From assembly GCA_946627325.1 (NCBI GenBank), contig CAMOVK010000005.1, positions 1-64,000 on the forward strand: DNA of 64,000 nt, in the 5' to 3' direction. The position numbers were made by a program, and so were the translations under genes. Positions 1 to 9,225 of this stretch are shown here, piece by piece. The stretch's first letter is position 1, and every line of letters begins with the position of its first letter. The notes below the pieces were generated by a model. The model worked only from the letters and a program-made list of their open reading frames with translations, did no database searches and was not told the origin of the DNA. The stretch comes from an uncultured Prevotella sp. GTDB lineage: Bacteria > Bacteroidota > Bacteroidia > Bacteroidales > Bacteroidaceae.

Positions 1-312
1 TTAGTTTTGAGAAAGCCTTGTCATGTTTAGTTGTCGCTCCCACATGATGATAGTATTTTCAGTTTGTTAATCTCTTTTGCTCATTATGAATGATTTGGCC
101 GTTATTCAGGAGCGAGAACTAAGTAAATAAATACGTATTCTTTTCCTTTATGTCGATGTCTTACTATTGTTCAGACGATACAAATATAATTATTTTTATT
201 GATTGGATATAATCATGTCGTTCATTTTTTATCATTTATAGCTTTACTGTAGATAAGCAAAATGTTAAATAGCGGCCTTATTTCATAAAATGCTCTATGA
301 CCAGCTACTTTC
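1..312. other. Left-edge stretch with no gene seen
   Basis: This AT-rich stretch lies downstream of the minus-strand carbonic anhydrase gene. No convincing reading frame, RNA gene or strong terminator hairpin is visible. A near-consensus -7 box (TACTATTG, one mismatch) occurs on the plus strand near 162, but nothing downstream supports it as a real promoter. Confidence 0.6.
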
Positions 313-822
313 CTACTCTTCGTCGAGATACCATTTTGAGTATTCTACGTAGTGTCGAGCATAACTTTCAGCTTGGTCTTCATGTGTCATCTTGATGAAT
401 TTTGCAGGCACTCCGCCCCAAATTTCATGGTCGCCAATCTTTGTGCCACCGAGAACCAACGCCCCAGCGGCAACAACAGAGCCGATACCGACCTCTGCAT
501 TGTCGAGAACGGTTGCTCCCATACCTATTAAACAACCGCGTCTTAACGTGCAAGCGTGAACGGTTGCATTGTGACCAATAGTCACGTCGTCTTCCATAAT
601 CGTTGGTCCGACACGGTTGGTCACATGAACAACTGCTCCATCTTGAACATTACAACGATTTCCCATCGTCACCGGAGCGACGTCGCCGCGTACTACAGCA
701 TTGAACCATACTGAACATTCGTCGCCCATAGTCACTTCTCCGACTATCGCGGCATTCTCACTAAAATAACATTCTTTGCCAAATTTAGGTGTCAGACCTT
801 TGACCGATTTAATTATTGCCAT
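313..822 (-). CDS. Gamma-class carbonic anhydrase family protein (left-handed beta-helix)
   Basis: This 169-residue protein is built of hexapeptide repeats, the signature of the left-handed beta-helix fold. Candidate zinc ligands are His66 (VVHVTN) and His84 and His89 (IGHNATVHAC), matching the three-His pattern of gamma-carbonic anhydrases and the YrdA/CaiE group. Arg45, Asp47, Gln60 and Asp61 also fit the family. The expected role is cytoplasmic CO2/bicarbonate interconversion, but many YrdA-like members have weak or untested activity, so the exact reaction is inferred. Length is typical. It is the last gene of a minus-strand run after the C-S lyase, with a 114-bp gap that shows no clear promoter. 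Confidence 0.9.
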   Translation of the reverse strand: MAIIKSVKGLTPKFGKECYFSENAAIVGEVTMGDECSVWFNAVVRGDVAPVTMGNRCNVQDGAVVHVTNRVGPTIMEDDVTIGHNATVHACTLRRGCLIGMGATVLDNAEVGIGSVVAAGALVLGGTKIGDHEIWGGVPAKFIKMTHEDQAESYARHYVEYSKWYLDEE

Positions 823-936
823 GTTTCTATGTATCTATTATTCTTGTTTTTGAATTATTGAAAACCCCTTTTTGTGATTTTATTTCTTTTTGTTTTTGTG
901 ATTATATGACATTCTTTGTCTCATAAGCGTTTGCAT

Positions 937-2109
937 TTATCCATACAACTCTTTGCGTATTCTCTTCAGTCCCTCCATCATTTGACTTCTTGGGCACGCT
1001 ATATTCAGTCGGATAAATCCTTCTCCTGCAGTCTGTCCGTACATTGTTCCGCTGTTGACCATTACCTGAGCGTTAGTCAGCAGTCGTTCAGTCAGTGCGT
1101 CGGATGTCATTCCTGTTGGTCGTATGTCAACCCAAACGAGATACGTTCCTTCGATGTTGGTAGTCTTGAGCAGTGGCATTTCTTTTCTGAAGAATTCCTT
1201 CAGTGCTTTTAGGTTACCATAAAGGTATTCGCAGAGTTGTTCTATCCATTCCCCGCTTTCGTTGTATGCTGCCATAAGTGCTTCTACTCCGAAAGGGTTG
1301 ACATCGCATATTTCGTTGTCGTTGATAGCTCTGTCTATTTTGTTGCGTATCTCCTCGTTGTTGCTAATTATGTTGGCTATTTGCAATCCTGCGGTGTTGA
1401 ACGATTTCGATGGTGAGCAACAGACTACAGCATTGTCCCTACAACTATCAGAAATAGACGCGAAAGGCGTGTATTTTTGTCCAGGCATAACGAGTTCGCA
1501 ATGTATTTCGTCGCTAACTACCATTACTCCTTGTTTTCGACAAATATCGTTCATTCGTTCGAGGTCGTTTTTCGACCACACTTTTCCTGCAGGGTTGTGA
1601 GGGTTGCAGAGAATGAATAGTTTTGCTTTGCTATCGCTGCATGCTTTTTCGAGTTCTTCGAAGTCACATTCGTATTTGATGTCTTTGTCTTCGATGAGTT
1701 TGAGTGGTGCTTCGAGCAGTTCGCATCCGTTGTTTTTTATGGATGAGAAAAAGCAGTTATACACAGGTGTTTGTACCACTACCTTATCGCCTGGCTTTGT
1801 CAATGCTTTTATTATAGCCGATATTGCAGGTACTACTCCAGTGGTGTAGATTATCCACTCTCGGTTTATGGTCCAGTTATGTCGTCGGCTGAACCATTTT
1901 ATTATGCTCTCGTAGTATGCTTCTGGTACTTTTGTGTATCCGAAAATGCCTTGTTCTACTCGTTGTTGCAGTGCTTTTCTGATAGGTTCTGCGACTTGAA
2001 AGTCCATGTCGGCGACCCACATTGGTATGACCTCTTTGTTGGGCATTGTGTCCCATTTGACGCAGTTCGTCTGCCACCTGTTGGTCTGTTTGTCGAAGTT
2101 GTAGTTCAT
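937..2109 (-). CDS. patB: PLP-dependent C-S lyase (PatB/MalY type cystathionine beta-lyase)
   Basis: This 390-residue fold-type I aminotransferase-like enzyme carries the PLP lysine at about Lys235 (SPSKSFNTAG). Asp200 (SDEIH) should bind the pyridine nitrogen, and the NPHNP motif lies at 169-173. These are diagnostic of the PatB/MalY group, which splits cystathionine or cysteine to pyruvate (or homocysteine), ammonia and a thiol or H2S. In oral Bacteroidales such enzymes produce H2S. Substrate choice cannot be read from sequence. The start codon overlaps the stop of the upstream DUF3737 gene by 3 bases, so the two are translationally coupled. Confidence 0.9.
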   Translation of the reverse strand: MNYNFDKQTNRWQTNCVKWDTMPNKEVIPMWVADMDFQVAEPIRKALQQRVEQGIFGYTKVPEAYYESIIKWFSRRHNWTINREWIIYTTGVVPAISAIIKALTKPGDKVVVQTPVYNCFFSSIKNNGCELLEAPLKLIEDKDIKYECDFEELEKACSDSKAKLFILCNPHNPAGKVWSKNDLERMNDICRKQGVMVVSDEIHCELVMPGQKYTPFASISDSCRDNAVVCCSPSKSFNTAGLQIANIISNNEEIRNKIDRAINDNEICDVNPFGVEALMAAYNESGEWIEQLCEYLYGNLKALKEFFRKEMPLLKTTNIEGTYLVWVDIRPTGMTSDALTERLLTNAQVMVNSGTMYGQTAGEGFIRLNIACPRSQMMEGLKRIRKELYG

Positions 2110-2954
2110 TTCTTGCGTATTATGATTTCGCAGTTGTTTGGTTGTCGCACGTTTTCGTCGATTGTTACTGAACCGATTTGGTCGGCAGTTATTTGTCCGC
2201 TTGTTGGGTTTTTAATGTTTGTTATTGTTCCTCTTATATCTGCTTTTAGTGTAGAGTATTCGAATGCTCTGTCGCAGTCGGCTCCGAACGTGCAGTCTTC
2301 GAGTATGAGGTCGTGCGCGTAGCATAGAGGTTGTTCTCCAGTGATGTGGCATCTGACGAGTTTCAGGTTGTGTGAGTGCCATCCCAGATATTCTCCATTT
2401 AGTTCCGAGTCGTAGATTGTCACGTTTTCCACTTCCCAGAAAGCATCTTTTGTGGTGATTTTAGCATTGTGTATTTCTACGTTTTTCACGTATTGGAACA
2501 CGTATTTTGCATCGCTTATGAGTCCATCGACATAGATATCCTCGCTGAACATGAAAGGGTATGTTCCGTCGTGGAGTTTCAAGTTTTCTACTTTCAGGTT
2601 TTTAATTTTCCAGAATGTTTCGTCAGCGTCGTTTATAACAACGTTTTTTATCGTTAGGTTTTTTTGTTCGCGGAATAGTTTTGGTGCGTTTATTACAGTG
2701 TCTTCCACAATCATATCGTCGCTATACCATATTGCAGAGCGTGAGCCTGGTTCGAATAGGCAGTCTTTAATGATTGACCTATCGACGTGCCAGAATGGGT
2801 ATTTCCCTATGAATTTGCATCCTATGGCTTCTATATCGCTGCAGTGTTTGATTCCCGACTCGCCTTCTGTGATTGTCACGTTGACGAGTCTTGTGTCATG
2901 AATGGCAAACAATGGACGTTCGCCTCCGAAGCTTTGGTCTTTTATTTCTTTCAT
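2106..2954 (-). CDS. DUF3737 family protein (right-handed beta-helix type repeats)
   Basis: This 282-residue protein is made of short recurring strands (for example VNVTITEG, IIKDCLFEP, LTIKNVVIND, VENLKLHDG) that read as successive turns of a parallel beta-helix. It opens with the MKEIKDQSFGGERPLF start typical of DUF3737 proteins. There is no signal peptide, so it is probably cytoplasmic. Function is unknown; no catalytic motif can be assigned. Its stop overlaps the start of the C-S lyase gene, and it follows the S9 peptidase gene by 65 bp, so all three may be one transcript. Recurrent pairing of DUF3737 with a PatB/MalY enzyme would hint at a shared substrate, but that is inference. Confidence 0.8.
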   Translation of the reverse strand: MKEIKDQSFGGERPLFAIHDTRLVNVTITEGESGIKHCSDIEAIGCKFIGKYPFWHVDRSIIKDCLFEPGSRSAIWYSDDMIVEDTVINAPKLFREQKNLTIKNVVINDADETFWKIKNLKVENLKLHDGTYPFMFSEDIYVDGLISDAKYVFQYVKNVEIHNAKITTKDAFWEVENVTIYDSELNGEYLGWHSHNLKLVRCHITGEQPLCYAHDLILEDCTFGADCDRAFEYSTLKADIRGTITNIKNPTSGQITADQIGSVTIDENVRQPNNCEIIIRKK

Positions 2955-3019
2955 ATTTTCTTTTAGTTATATCCCTTATTATTTTTGTTTATGTTATGTA
3001 TGGATTTTTAGTTGTTTAT

Positions 3020-5509
3020 TTAGAGATTTTTTTTCGGATACATAGCGTTCCACCATGCGTCGTCGTCTTTTAGCCACTTAGCGAACCATGCGTATATGGT
3101 TTGTTGCCATTTCATTCGTTTTGAATATTCGTTTATGCCGTGGTTTTCTCCTTCTACTACTACGAGTGCTGTTGGTTTGTTGAGCAGTTTCAGTGCAGTG
3201 TACATCTGCAGGCTTTCTCCTATAGGTACGTTTGTGTCTGCTGTTCCGTGTAGGAATAGTATTGGTGTGTTTATTTTATCGGCATTGAATAGTGGGCTTT
3301 GGTCAACGTATAGGTCTTTTCTTGTCCATGGGTAGCTGTTTGCCATTGATACTTGGCTGTATGAGTATCCCCAATATCCTTCTCCCCAGTAGCTTGTGTG
3401 GTTGCTTATTCCAGCGTGTGATACTGCAGCTGCGAAAATATCGGTTTGTGTTTGCAGGTATTGAGTCATAAATCCTCCGTATGATGCTCCCATACATCCT
3501 ATTTTTTTCTCGTTGACGTATGTGTGTTCTTTGCAGAATTGTTTTGTTCCTTCTATTATGTCTTCTGCTGGTCCTTGTCCTGCAGTATTGACGTGTCGTG
3601 CTGCGAATTCCTGTCCGAATCCCGCGCATCCGCTTGGTTGTAGCACGTACACGATGTATCCTTGTGCTGCGTAAGTGTGGAATGGGTATCTGGTGTCGAA
3701 GTTTCGTGGTACAGGAGAGCATCCACCGTAGTAGTACACTATCATTGGATATTTTTTCGTTTTGTCGAAATGTGGAGGCAGGTAGTATCTTCCGCAGATG
3801 GTGTCGCCTTTAGAGTTGACGAAGTCCCATGCTCGACATTCTCCGAGTGTGGCTTCTTTGAGTCGTCGTGCTGAAGTGTCGTCTTTGATGGTTGGTCGTA
3901 GTGTTTTCAGGTTCAGTTGGTATAGTCGGCTGGCATTATTGGCACTTTCTCCTATTATTGCTGCAGTAGGTGTTGTTTGTGCTATGCTCAAGCTTGTAAT
4001 GACTTCTTCCGGCAGGTTTATTTTTTCTATTTTATAGTTCTTTTTTGTGTTGCATTGGAACAGGTTTACGCAGTCGCGGTCGTTTGCTGTGAAGTATATC
4101 ATTCCGTCGGCTTTGTTCCATAGGAATTGTTCTATTGAAGGGTTGAATTGTCGTGTTATTGGGTTCACTTTTTTTGTTGCAATGTCCATGATGTAGAGTT
4201 GGTAGTCGTACATGCTTGGTGTCATTCCTTCTGGCAGGTTTTTGCCTATTCCTCCGAATGCTTCTGGTGAGCCTTTCACTAAAATTTGTTTTGCGTCGGG
4301 TGAGAACAGTGCGCTTGCTATAAATCCGTCTTTTTCAATGAGCATTTTTTCGGTCATTGTTTCGAGGTCTATCAGCATGATTGATGAGCGTTCAGTTGGT
4401 CGTTCTCCGAGTATGCTTTCGCTGATTGACGCGAGCAGTAGTCGTCCGTCGCTCGATACGTCGTTGATGTATATGTTTCGGTGTCCGTATGTCAGTGGTT
4501 GTTTCAGTCCTGTCTTTGGGTCGAATAAGTACAGGTTGTATCTGTTTCTCCATCCAGGTTGTCGGTCGTCGGGTGTGATGAATTCATGTACGTCGGCATC
4601 GTCTTTTGTTCCTTCGTCCATGTGTGAGAGTATCATTTTGTTGCCGTTAGCTTTTCTGTTTGGCAGTAAATAGAAGTAGTCGTTAGGCATTTGCTCGCTC
4701 ACTGTTTCTCTTTCGCCAGTCAGTGGGTTGCATATTGTCAGTCGTTTTCCTTTAGCTCCGTAGTCGCTTTCGTAGTAAAGGTCTTCGTCTGTGAGCCATG
4801 TTATTTGGTTTGTCGTTGTTGTTATTATGCGGTTTGTCTGCCAGTCAGTCAGTCGGTATGTCCATGTTGCTTTTCCGCTGTTGTCGGTGGTTGACATTAG
4901 GGTTATTGCAAATCGTCCTGATGGTGACAGGCTTACGCTTCTCAGGTGTTCTCCCAACACTACATTATTTATATTATACAGTGATGTTGTATTGTTGTTG
5001 ATTTCTATTTTTGCGCTGTCGGCTGTTGTTAGAGTCACTTTTGCGTATTCTGTTGAGTCGGCTTTGACGAGGCATTTTATAGTTACATTGTGGCTGCCCG
5101 GTGTCAGTCTGACGTCTCTTCCGTCTGAACTTGCTCCGTCGATGGCGAGTCTGTAGGTTGAAAGTCCTTCTACCTTGATTGCTGTTGATGCGTATGTCTC
5201 GTTGTCGATGTTGAATCGTAGCATGTAGATTGCTGCTTTGCTGCTTCCTTTGAGTGGTTCCTCGTCGGTTGACTTTCTGCATTGGCTGAATCCGTCGATA
5301 GTCAGGTCAGAGTCGAGAATGGTCTGAATGTCGAACGTCTGCGATGCAGCATTGGTCGAATCGATCATTATCGGGTAGGCAATTTCTATTGGTCCTGCCT
5401 TCATGAAATGTTTTACTTTGATGTCGGAAGCCCAGATTGTGGCAGTTGAAAACATACACGCCAGAGCGATAGTCAATGCTTTCGGCATGGAGAAGTTGTG
5501 GCTGTTCAT
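3020..5509 (-). CDS. Secreted prolyl oligopeptidase family (S9) serine peptidase
   Basis: About 829 residues with an N-terminal signal peptide (hydrophobic ALTIALACMFSTATIWA), a WD/beta-propeller-like middle and a C-terminal alpha/beta-hydrolase domain. Catalytic residues are visible: Ser near 674 (GASYGG), Asp near 757 (HGTADTNVP) and His near 789 (ENHGINEY). It should cleave exported or environmental peptides in the periplasm. An in-frame ATG exists 60 bp further upstream at 5569, but a -7-like element lies between the two ATGs (5546-5554) and the extra residues would precede the signal peptide, so the ATG at 5507-5509 is preferred. A third ATG at 5488 is also possible. Confidence 0.88.
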   Translation of the reverse strand: MNSHNFSMPKALTIALACMFSTATIWASDIKVKHFMKAGPIEIAYPIMIDSTNAASQTFDIQTILDSDLTIDGFSQCRKSTDEEPLKGSSKAAIYMLRFNIDNETYASTAIKVEGLSTYRLAIDGASSDGRDVRLTPGSHNVTIKCLVKADSTEYAKVTLTTADSAKIEINNNTTSLYNINNVVLGEHLRSVSLSPSGRFAITLMSTTDNSGKATWTYRLTDWQTNRIITTTTNQITWLTDEDLYYESDYGAKGKRLTICNPLTGERETVSEQMPNDYFYLLPNRKANGNKMILSHMDEGTKDDADVHEFITPDDRQPGWRNRYNLYLFDPKTGLKQPLTYGHRNIYINDVSSDGRLLLASISESILGERPTERSSIMLIDLETMTEKMLIEKDGFIASALFSPDAKQILVKGSPEAFGGIGKNLPEGMTPSMYDYQLYIMDIATKKVNPITRQFNPSIEQFLWNKADGMIYFTANDRDCVNLFQCNTKKNYKIEKINLPEEVITSLSIAQTTPTAAIIGESANNASRLYQLNLKTLRPTIKDDTSARRLKEATLGECRAWDFVNSKGDTICGRYYLPPHFDKTKKYPMIVYYYGGCSPVPRNFDTRYPFHTYAAQGYIVYVLQPSGCAGFGQEFAARHVNTAGQGPAEDIIEGTKQFCKEHTYVNEKKIGCMGASYGGFMTQYLQTQTDIFAAAVSHAGISNHTSYWGEGYWGYSYSQVSMANSYPWTRKDLYVDQSPLFNADKINTPILFLHGTADTNVPIGESLQMYTALKLLNKPTALVVVEGENHGINEYSKRMKWQQTIYAWFAKWLKDDDAWWNAMYPKKNL

Positions 5510-5545
5510 GGTAGAAATCGTGTTATTGTGTTTTGAAATTGATTT

Positions 5546-5554
5546 GCAAAGTAA
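5546..5554 (-). promoter_or_regulatory. Probable -7 element of the S9 peptidase gene
   Basis: On the minus strand this reads TTACTTTGC, one base off the Bacteroidetes TAnnTTTGC element. It would give a leader of about 30 nt to the ATG at 5509 and argues against the upstream ATG at 5569. No clear -33 element was seen. Confidence 0.5.
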
Positions 5555-5598
5555 CGATAAATAATTCATAAAACATCGCAGAAATGTAGAAAAAAATG

Positions 5599-5606
5599 TA
5601 ATTTTG
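5599..5606 (+). promoter_or_regulatory. Candidate gltX -7 element (TAATTTTG)
   Basis: A perfect TAnnTTTG followed by C. It is the only good match between the S9 peptidase and gltX on the plus strand. If used, the gltX mRNA has a leader of about 215 nt that includes the whole palindrome array. The -33 position lacks a TTTG, so strength is uncertain. Confidence 0.5.
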
Positions 5607-5665
5607 CAGCGAATTTTCAGTCAGGCGAAAAGTCCCTCGAAAAGTATATCAATTCCTTTCAATTT

Positions 5666-5748
5666 GGAAAGACCTGCTTTCCGTCGTGGAAAGCATATCT
5701 TTTCGGTTCGGAAAGCATATCTTTCCAACTCGAAAAGCATACCTTTCC
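5666..5748. repeat. Palindrome array 1: four 17-bp units, 22-bp period
   Basis: Units begin near 5666, 5688, 5710 and 5732. Each is a six-base arm GGAAAG or GAAAAG, a five-base core (ACCTG, CATAT, CATAT, CATAC) and an arm CTTTCC or CTTTTC, with 5-bp spacers GTCGT, GGTTC and AACTC. A looser copy with a longer core may precede them (about 5639-5660). The array lies between divergent genes. Confidence 0.9.
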
Positions 5749-5826
5749 GAATGGGGTTTGTAACTGATTGATATTCAACAGATAGACGATAAGAAACAGA
5801 TAACAGTCAAAACCATTATTCAGAAT

Positions 5827-7344
5827 ATGACAAACCGACGTGTTCGTGTGCGTTTTGCGCCCAGTCCCACTGGTCCGTTGCATATCGGCGGCGTTCGCAC
5901 AGCGCTCTACAACTACCTCTTTGCTCGCCAGCATGGCGGCGATTTCGTCTTCCGCATTGAAGACACCGACTCTACGCGCTTCGTACCCGGAGCCGAAGAA
6001 TATATCATCGAAGCCTTCCGCTGGCTCGGTATTAAGTTCGACGAAGGAGTATCCTTCGGTGGAAAGTATGGTCCCTACCGTCAGAGCGAGCGCAGGGAAA
6101 TCTATCGTCAATACGTTGACCAACTGCTCGACAGTGGCAAGGCATACCTCGCCTTCGACACCCCAGAGGAGCTCGATGCCAAGCGTAAAGAGACCGACAA
6201 TTTCCAATACGACTCGAAAACCCGCCTCGCGATGCGCAACTCTCTCTCCCTGCCAAAGGAAGAGGTTGACCGACTGATGGCAGACGGTGTGCAATACGTC
6301 GTTCGCTTCAAGGTGGAACCCGGCGAAGAGGTCCTCGTAAACGACATGATACGAGGCGAAGTCGTTGTCAAGAGCGACATCCTCGACGACAAAGTGCTGT
6401 ACAAGAGTGCCGACGAACTGCCAACCTATCACCTCGCCAACATAGTCGATGACCATCTGATGGAAATATCGCACGTCATCAGAGGCGAGGAATGGCTACC
6501 CAGTGCGCCCCTCCACGTCTTACTCTATCGCGCCTTTGGATGGGAAGAAACGATGCCTCAGTTTGCCCATCTGTCGCTACTGCTCAAACCAGAGGGCAAA
6601 GGAAAACTATCGAAGCGCGACGGCGACCGACTCGGATTTCCGGTGTTCCCACTCGAATGGCACGACCCGAAAACCGACGAAGTATCGTCGGGCTATCGCG
6701 AAAGCGGATATTTCCCAGAGGCAGTGGTCAACTTCTTAGCACTGTTAGGATGGAATCCCGGAGGCGAGCAGGAAGTGTTCGCGCTCGACGAATTGGTAAA
6801 ACTCTTCGACATCACACGCTGTCAGAAGGCAGGAGCGCGGTTTGACTATCAGAAAGGACAATGGTTCAACCATGAGTACATCCTTCGCAAGAGTCCCGAA
6901 GAGATAGCACGCTTGTTTGCACCAACCGTTGCCGGCAACGGAATAGAGGAGCCAATGGAGCGAATAGTAGAAGTGGTCAGAATGATGAAAGACCGCGTGT
7001 CATTCGTAAAAGAACTATGGCAACTCTGCTCATTCTTCTTCATCGCACCTACCGAATACGACGAAAAGACAGTGAATAAACGTTGGAAGGAAGACTCGGC
7101 ACGCGAGATGACAGCCCTCGCCGAACTGCTTGAAGGAATCGACGACTTCTCCGTAGAAAATCAAGAACGCATCGTTCACGACTGGATAGAAAAGAACGAG
7201 TTGAAGATGGGCAACATCATGAACGCTTGGCGACTGACCCTCGTGGGCGAAGGCAAAGGACCGGGAATGTTCGACATATCAGCCTTCCTCGGAAAAGAAG
7301 AAACCCTCCGACGAATGCGACGCGCAATAGAAATACTCAAGTAA
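5827..7344 (+). CDS. gltX: Glutamyl-tRNA synthetase
   Basis: A 505-residue class I aminoacyl-tRNA synthetase that charges tRNA-Glu in the cytoplasm. The HIGH-type signature is at 19-22 (HIGG, preceded by FAPSPTGPL), and the KMSKS-type loop is KLSKR near 260-264. The C-terminal helical anticodon-binding region is complete, and length is usual for bacterial GltX. Its stop is followed after only 2 bp by the GTG start of waaA, so the two are co-transcribed. The plus strand is A/C-rich here, with codons ending mainly in A or C. Confidence 0.98.
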   Translation: MTNRRVRVRFAPSPTGPLHIGGVRTALYNYLFARQHGGDFVFRIEDTDSTRFVPGAEEYIIEAFRWLGIKFDEGVSFGGKYGPYRQSERREIYRQYVDQLLDSGKAYLAFDTPEELDAKRKETDNFQYDSKTRLAMRNSLSLPKEEVDRLMADGVQYVVRFKVEPGEEVLVNDMIRGEVVVKSDILDDKVLYKSADELPTYHLANIVDDHLMEISHVIRGEEWLPSAPLHVLLYRAFGWEETMPQFAHLSLLLKPEGKGKLSKRDGDRLGFPVFPLEWHDPKTDEVSSGYRESGYFPEAVVNFLALLGWNPGGEQEVFALDELVKLFDITRCQKAGARFDYQKGQWFNHEYILRKSPEEIARLFAPTVAGNGIEEPMERIVEVVRMMKDRVSFVKELWQLCSFFFIAPTEYDEKTVNKRWKEDSAREMTALAELLEGIDDFSVENQERIVHDWIEKNELKMGNIMNAWRLTLVGEGKGPGMFDISAFLGKEETLRRMRRAIEILK

Positions 7345-7346
7345 AA

Positions 7347-8582
7347 GTGTACCATTTTATAATATACATATACCAGTTCGGAGTAGCCGTGTATAGCCTT
7401 TTCAACGAAAAGGTAAGGAAAATGTGGCGCGGTGAGCGCGAGGCAGTGAAAACACTCCGACAAAAGGTTGACCCAAATGCCCACTACGCATGGTTTCATG
7501 CTGCATCGCTCGGAGAGTTCGAACAAGGACGTCCGCTGATTGAACAACTCCGACGCTCGCACCCAGAAATGAAGATACTGCTAACGTTCTTCTCGCCATC
7601 GGGATACGAAGTAAGGAAGAACTATGAGGGTGCCGACATCGTATGTTACCTGCCACTCGACACACCAACCAATGCCCGACGCTTCCTCAGAGCCATACGA
7701 CCAGAGGTGGCATTCTTCATCAAATACGAGTTTTGGTTCAACTATCTACACATACTAAAACACAGGAAAGTGCCAGTATATAGTGTGTCGAGCATATTCA
7801 GAGACGACCAAGTCTTTTTCAAGTGGTATGGCAAACAATACGGAAGGGTGCTAAAATGTTTCACTCACTTCTTCGTCCAGAACAAGAAAAGTCAGGAACT
7901 GCTCCACAATATAGGTATCGACTGCGTGACCATTACCGGCGACACCCGCTTCGACCGCGTGCTAAACATACAGCAACAAGCAAAAACACTACCCGCAGTA
8001 GAACGATTCGTACAACGCAATAGTAAACCTACATTCATCGTGGGAAGCAGTTGGGAAGCCGACGAAGACATTTATCTGCCATACTTTGAGCAACGTCCCG
8101 AAGTCAACATCATCATTGCCACTCATGTAGTTAGCAACGACCGACTCGAGCGACTCATGCAACGCCTGCGCAGCTTAGGGCGCAATCCCATCAGATACTC
8201 ACAAGTCGAGAACGAAAAAACAATCGACACCAATGCCGACACATTGCTCATCGATTGCTACGGACTGCTATCAAGCATATACCAATATGCCGATATCGCC
8301 TATGTAGGAGGAGGCTTCGGCGATGGACTGCACAATATTCTCGAAGCAGCAGTATGGGGAAAACCTGTAGTTTTCGGACCAAACAATGCCCGATTCCAAG
8401 AGGCACAAGACATGAAAGCCTGTGGAGGAGGAATGGAAGTGTGCTGCGGAAAATCGTTCAAGCGCACAATTGATATGCTACTCGACAACGAGAGCCAAAG
8501 AAAAACTGCCGGAGAGAAAGCAAAGAATTATGTAGCCCAGCACGCGGGAGCATCACAGCGCATCTTAGATTTTTGTTTCTGA
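7347..8582 (+). CDS. waaA: 3-deoxy-D-manno-octulosonic acid (Kdo) transferase
   Basis: A 411-residue inner-membrane glycosyltransferase that adds Kdo to lipid A precursor (lipid IV-A). A hydrophobic N-terminal anchor (FIIYIYQFGVAVYSLF) is followed by the GT30 N-terminal half (WFHAASLGEFEQGRPL) and a GT-B C-terminal half ending in the donor-binding region (AYVGGGFGDGLHNILEAAVWGKPVVFG, residues near 313-339). A GTG start at 7347 is chosen: it is in frame, 2 bp after gltX, and begins just before the membrane anchor, whereas the upstream ATG at 7227 would read 40 residues of out-of-frame gltX. The 3' end overlaps the convergent nadD gene by 18 bp. Confidence 0.94.
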   Translation: MYHFIIYIYQFGVAVYSLFNEKVRKMWRGEREAVKTLRQKVDPNAHYAWFHAASLGEFEQGRPLIEQLRRSHPEMKILLTFFSPSGYEVRKNYEGADIVCYLPLDTPTNARRFLRAIRPEVAFFIKYEFWFNYLHILKHRKVPVYSVSSIFRDDQVFFKWYGKQYGRVLKCFTHFFVQNKKSQELLHNIGIDCVTITGDTRFDRVLNIQQQAKTLPAVERFVQRNSKPTFIVGSSWEADEDIYLPYFEQRPEVNIIIATHVVSNDRLERLMQRLRSLGRNPIRYSQVENEKTIDTNADTLLIDCYGLLSSIYQYADIAYVGGGFGDGLHNILEAAVWGKPVVFGPNNARFQEAQDMKACGGGMEVCCGKSFKRTIDMLLDNESQRKTAGEKAKNYVAQHAGASQRILDFCF

Positions 8583-9155
8583 CAACTCGTCGCTTAGCAT
8601 ACGAGCAACAGCAGCAGGCACACAGCGAGCCACCGACTTGCCCTCAGCCAATCGAGAACGTATCTGAGTGCTGCTGATGTTTATGCGCTCAACGTCAAGC
8701 ACACCAACATTCAAAGGCAAATCAGCATCGTTTATGGGAAAACCAGTGCGAGGATAGACTATTATACGATAGCGCTCCAAAATTTGTTCGTGGTTTTTCC
8801 AAAGTCCAAAATTATGCCAATTATCAGCCCCGATGAGGAGTGAAAAACTATAATTGGGAAACGACTGTTCAAGGTGTTGCAACGTATTCCAAGTGAACGA
8901 GGGACGCGACAAACCAAATTCAAAGTCAGATGCAACAATTCCTTTATACCTTTCTACAGCCTTTTGCACCATCGCAAAGCGAAAATCGTCGGGCATAAGC
9001 TCCCGATTTTTCTTCAAAGGGTTCTGTGGCGACACCATCAGCCACACCTCGTCGAAGCCAATCCTGTCGCGAGCGGCTTTAGCCAAGCGAAGATGACCAT
9101 AGTGGACGGGGTTGAACGAACCACCAAAGATGCAGATATTCTTATGAACAGGCAT
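8565..9155 (-). CDS. nadD: Nicotinate-nucleotide adenylyltransferase
   Basis: A 196-residue nucleotidyltransferase that makes deamido-NAD from nicotinate mononucleotide and ATP in NAD synthesis. The HxGH motif is at His18-His21 (FGGSFNPVHYGH), and the C-terminal ISSTQIRSRL motif is present. The start at 9155 puts the Rossmann strand at residue 7 as in the family; an ATG at 9257 would add 34 residues without family support and overlap gmk. Third codon positions are mostly T, G or C, unlike waaA on the other strand, following the regional skew rather than its strand. Confidence 0.95.
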   Translation of the reverse strand: MPVHKNICIFGGSFNPVHYGHLRLAKAARDRIGFDEVWLMVSPQNPLKKNRELMPDDFRFAMVQKAVERYKGIVASDFEFGLSRPSFTWNTLQHLEQSFPNYSFSLLIGADNWHNFGLWKNHEQILERYRIIVYPRTGFPINDADLPLNVGVLDVERINISSTQIRSRLAEGKSVARCVPAAVARMLSDELSETKI

Positions 9156-9225
9156 TGAAAGGTTAAAGGTTTGAAAAACTATAGTCTCAGTATAGGAGAT
9201 AGCAACTACACTAATCAGAAGAAAA

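Larger units (their letters stand above)
5510..5826. other. Divergent control region between the S9 peptidase and gltX
   Basis: This 317-bp gene-free stretch holds a minus-strand promoter near 5546-5554, a plus-strand -7 box at 5599-5606 and a four-unit palindrome array at about 5666-5748. Nothing protein-coding is supported here. Confidence 0.7.

Noticed and set aside
5659-6474. Minus-strand frame of 271 codons opposite gltX
   Set aside because: It mirrors gltX, which has all synthetase motifs, and its end reads through the palindrome array. It has no independent promoter or family match.
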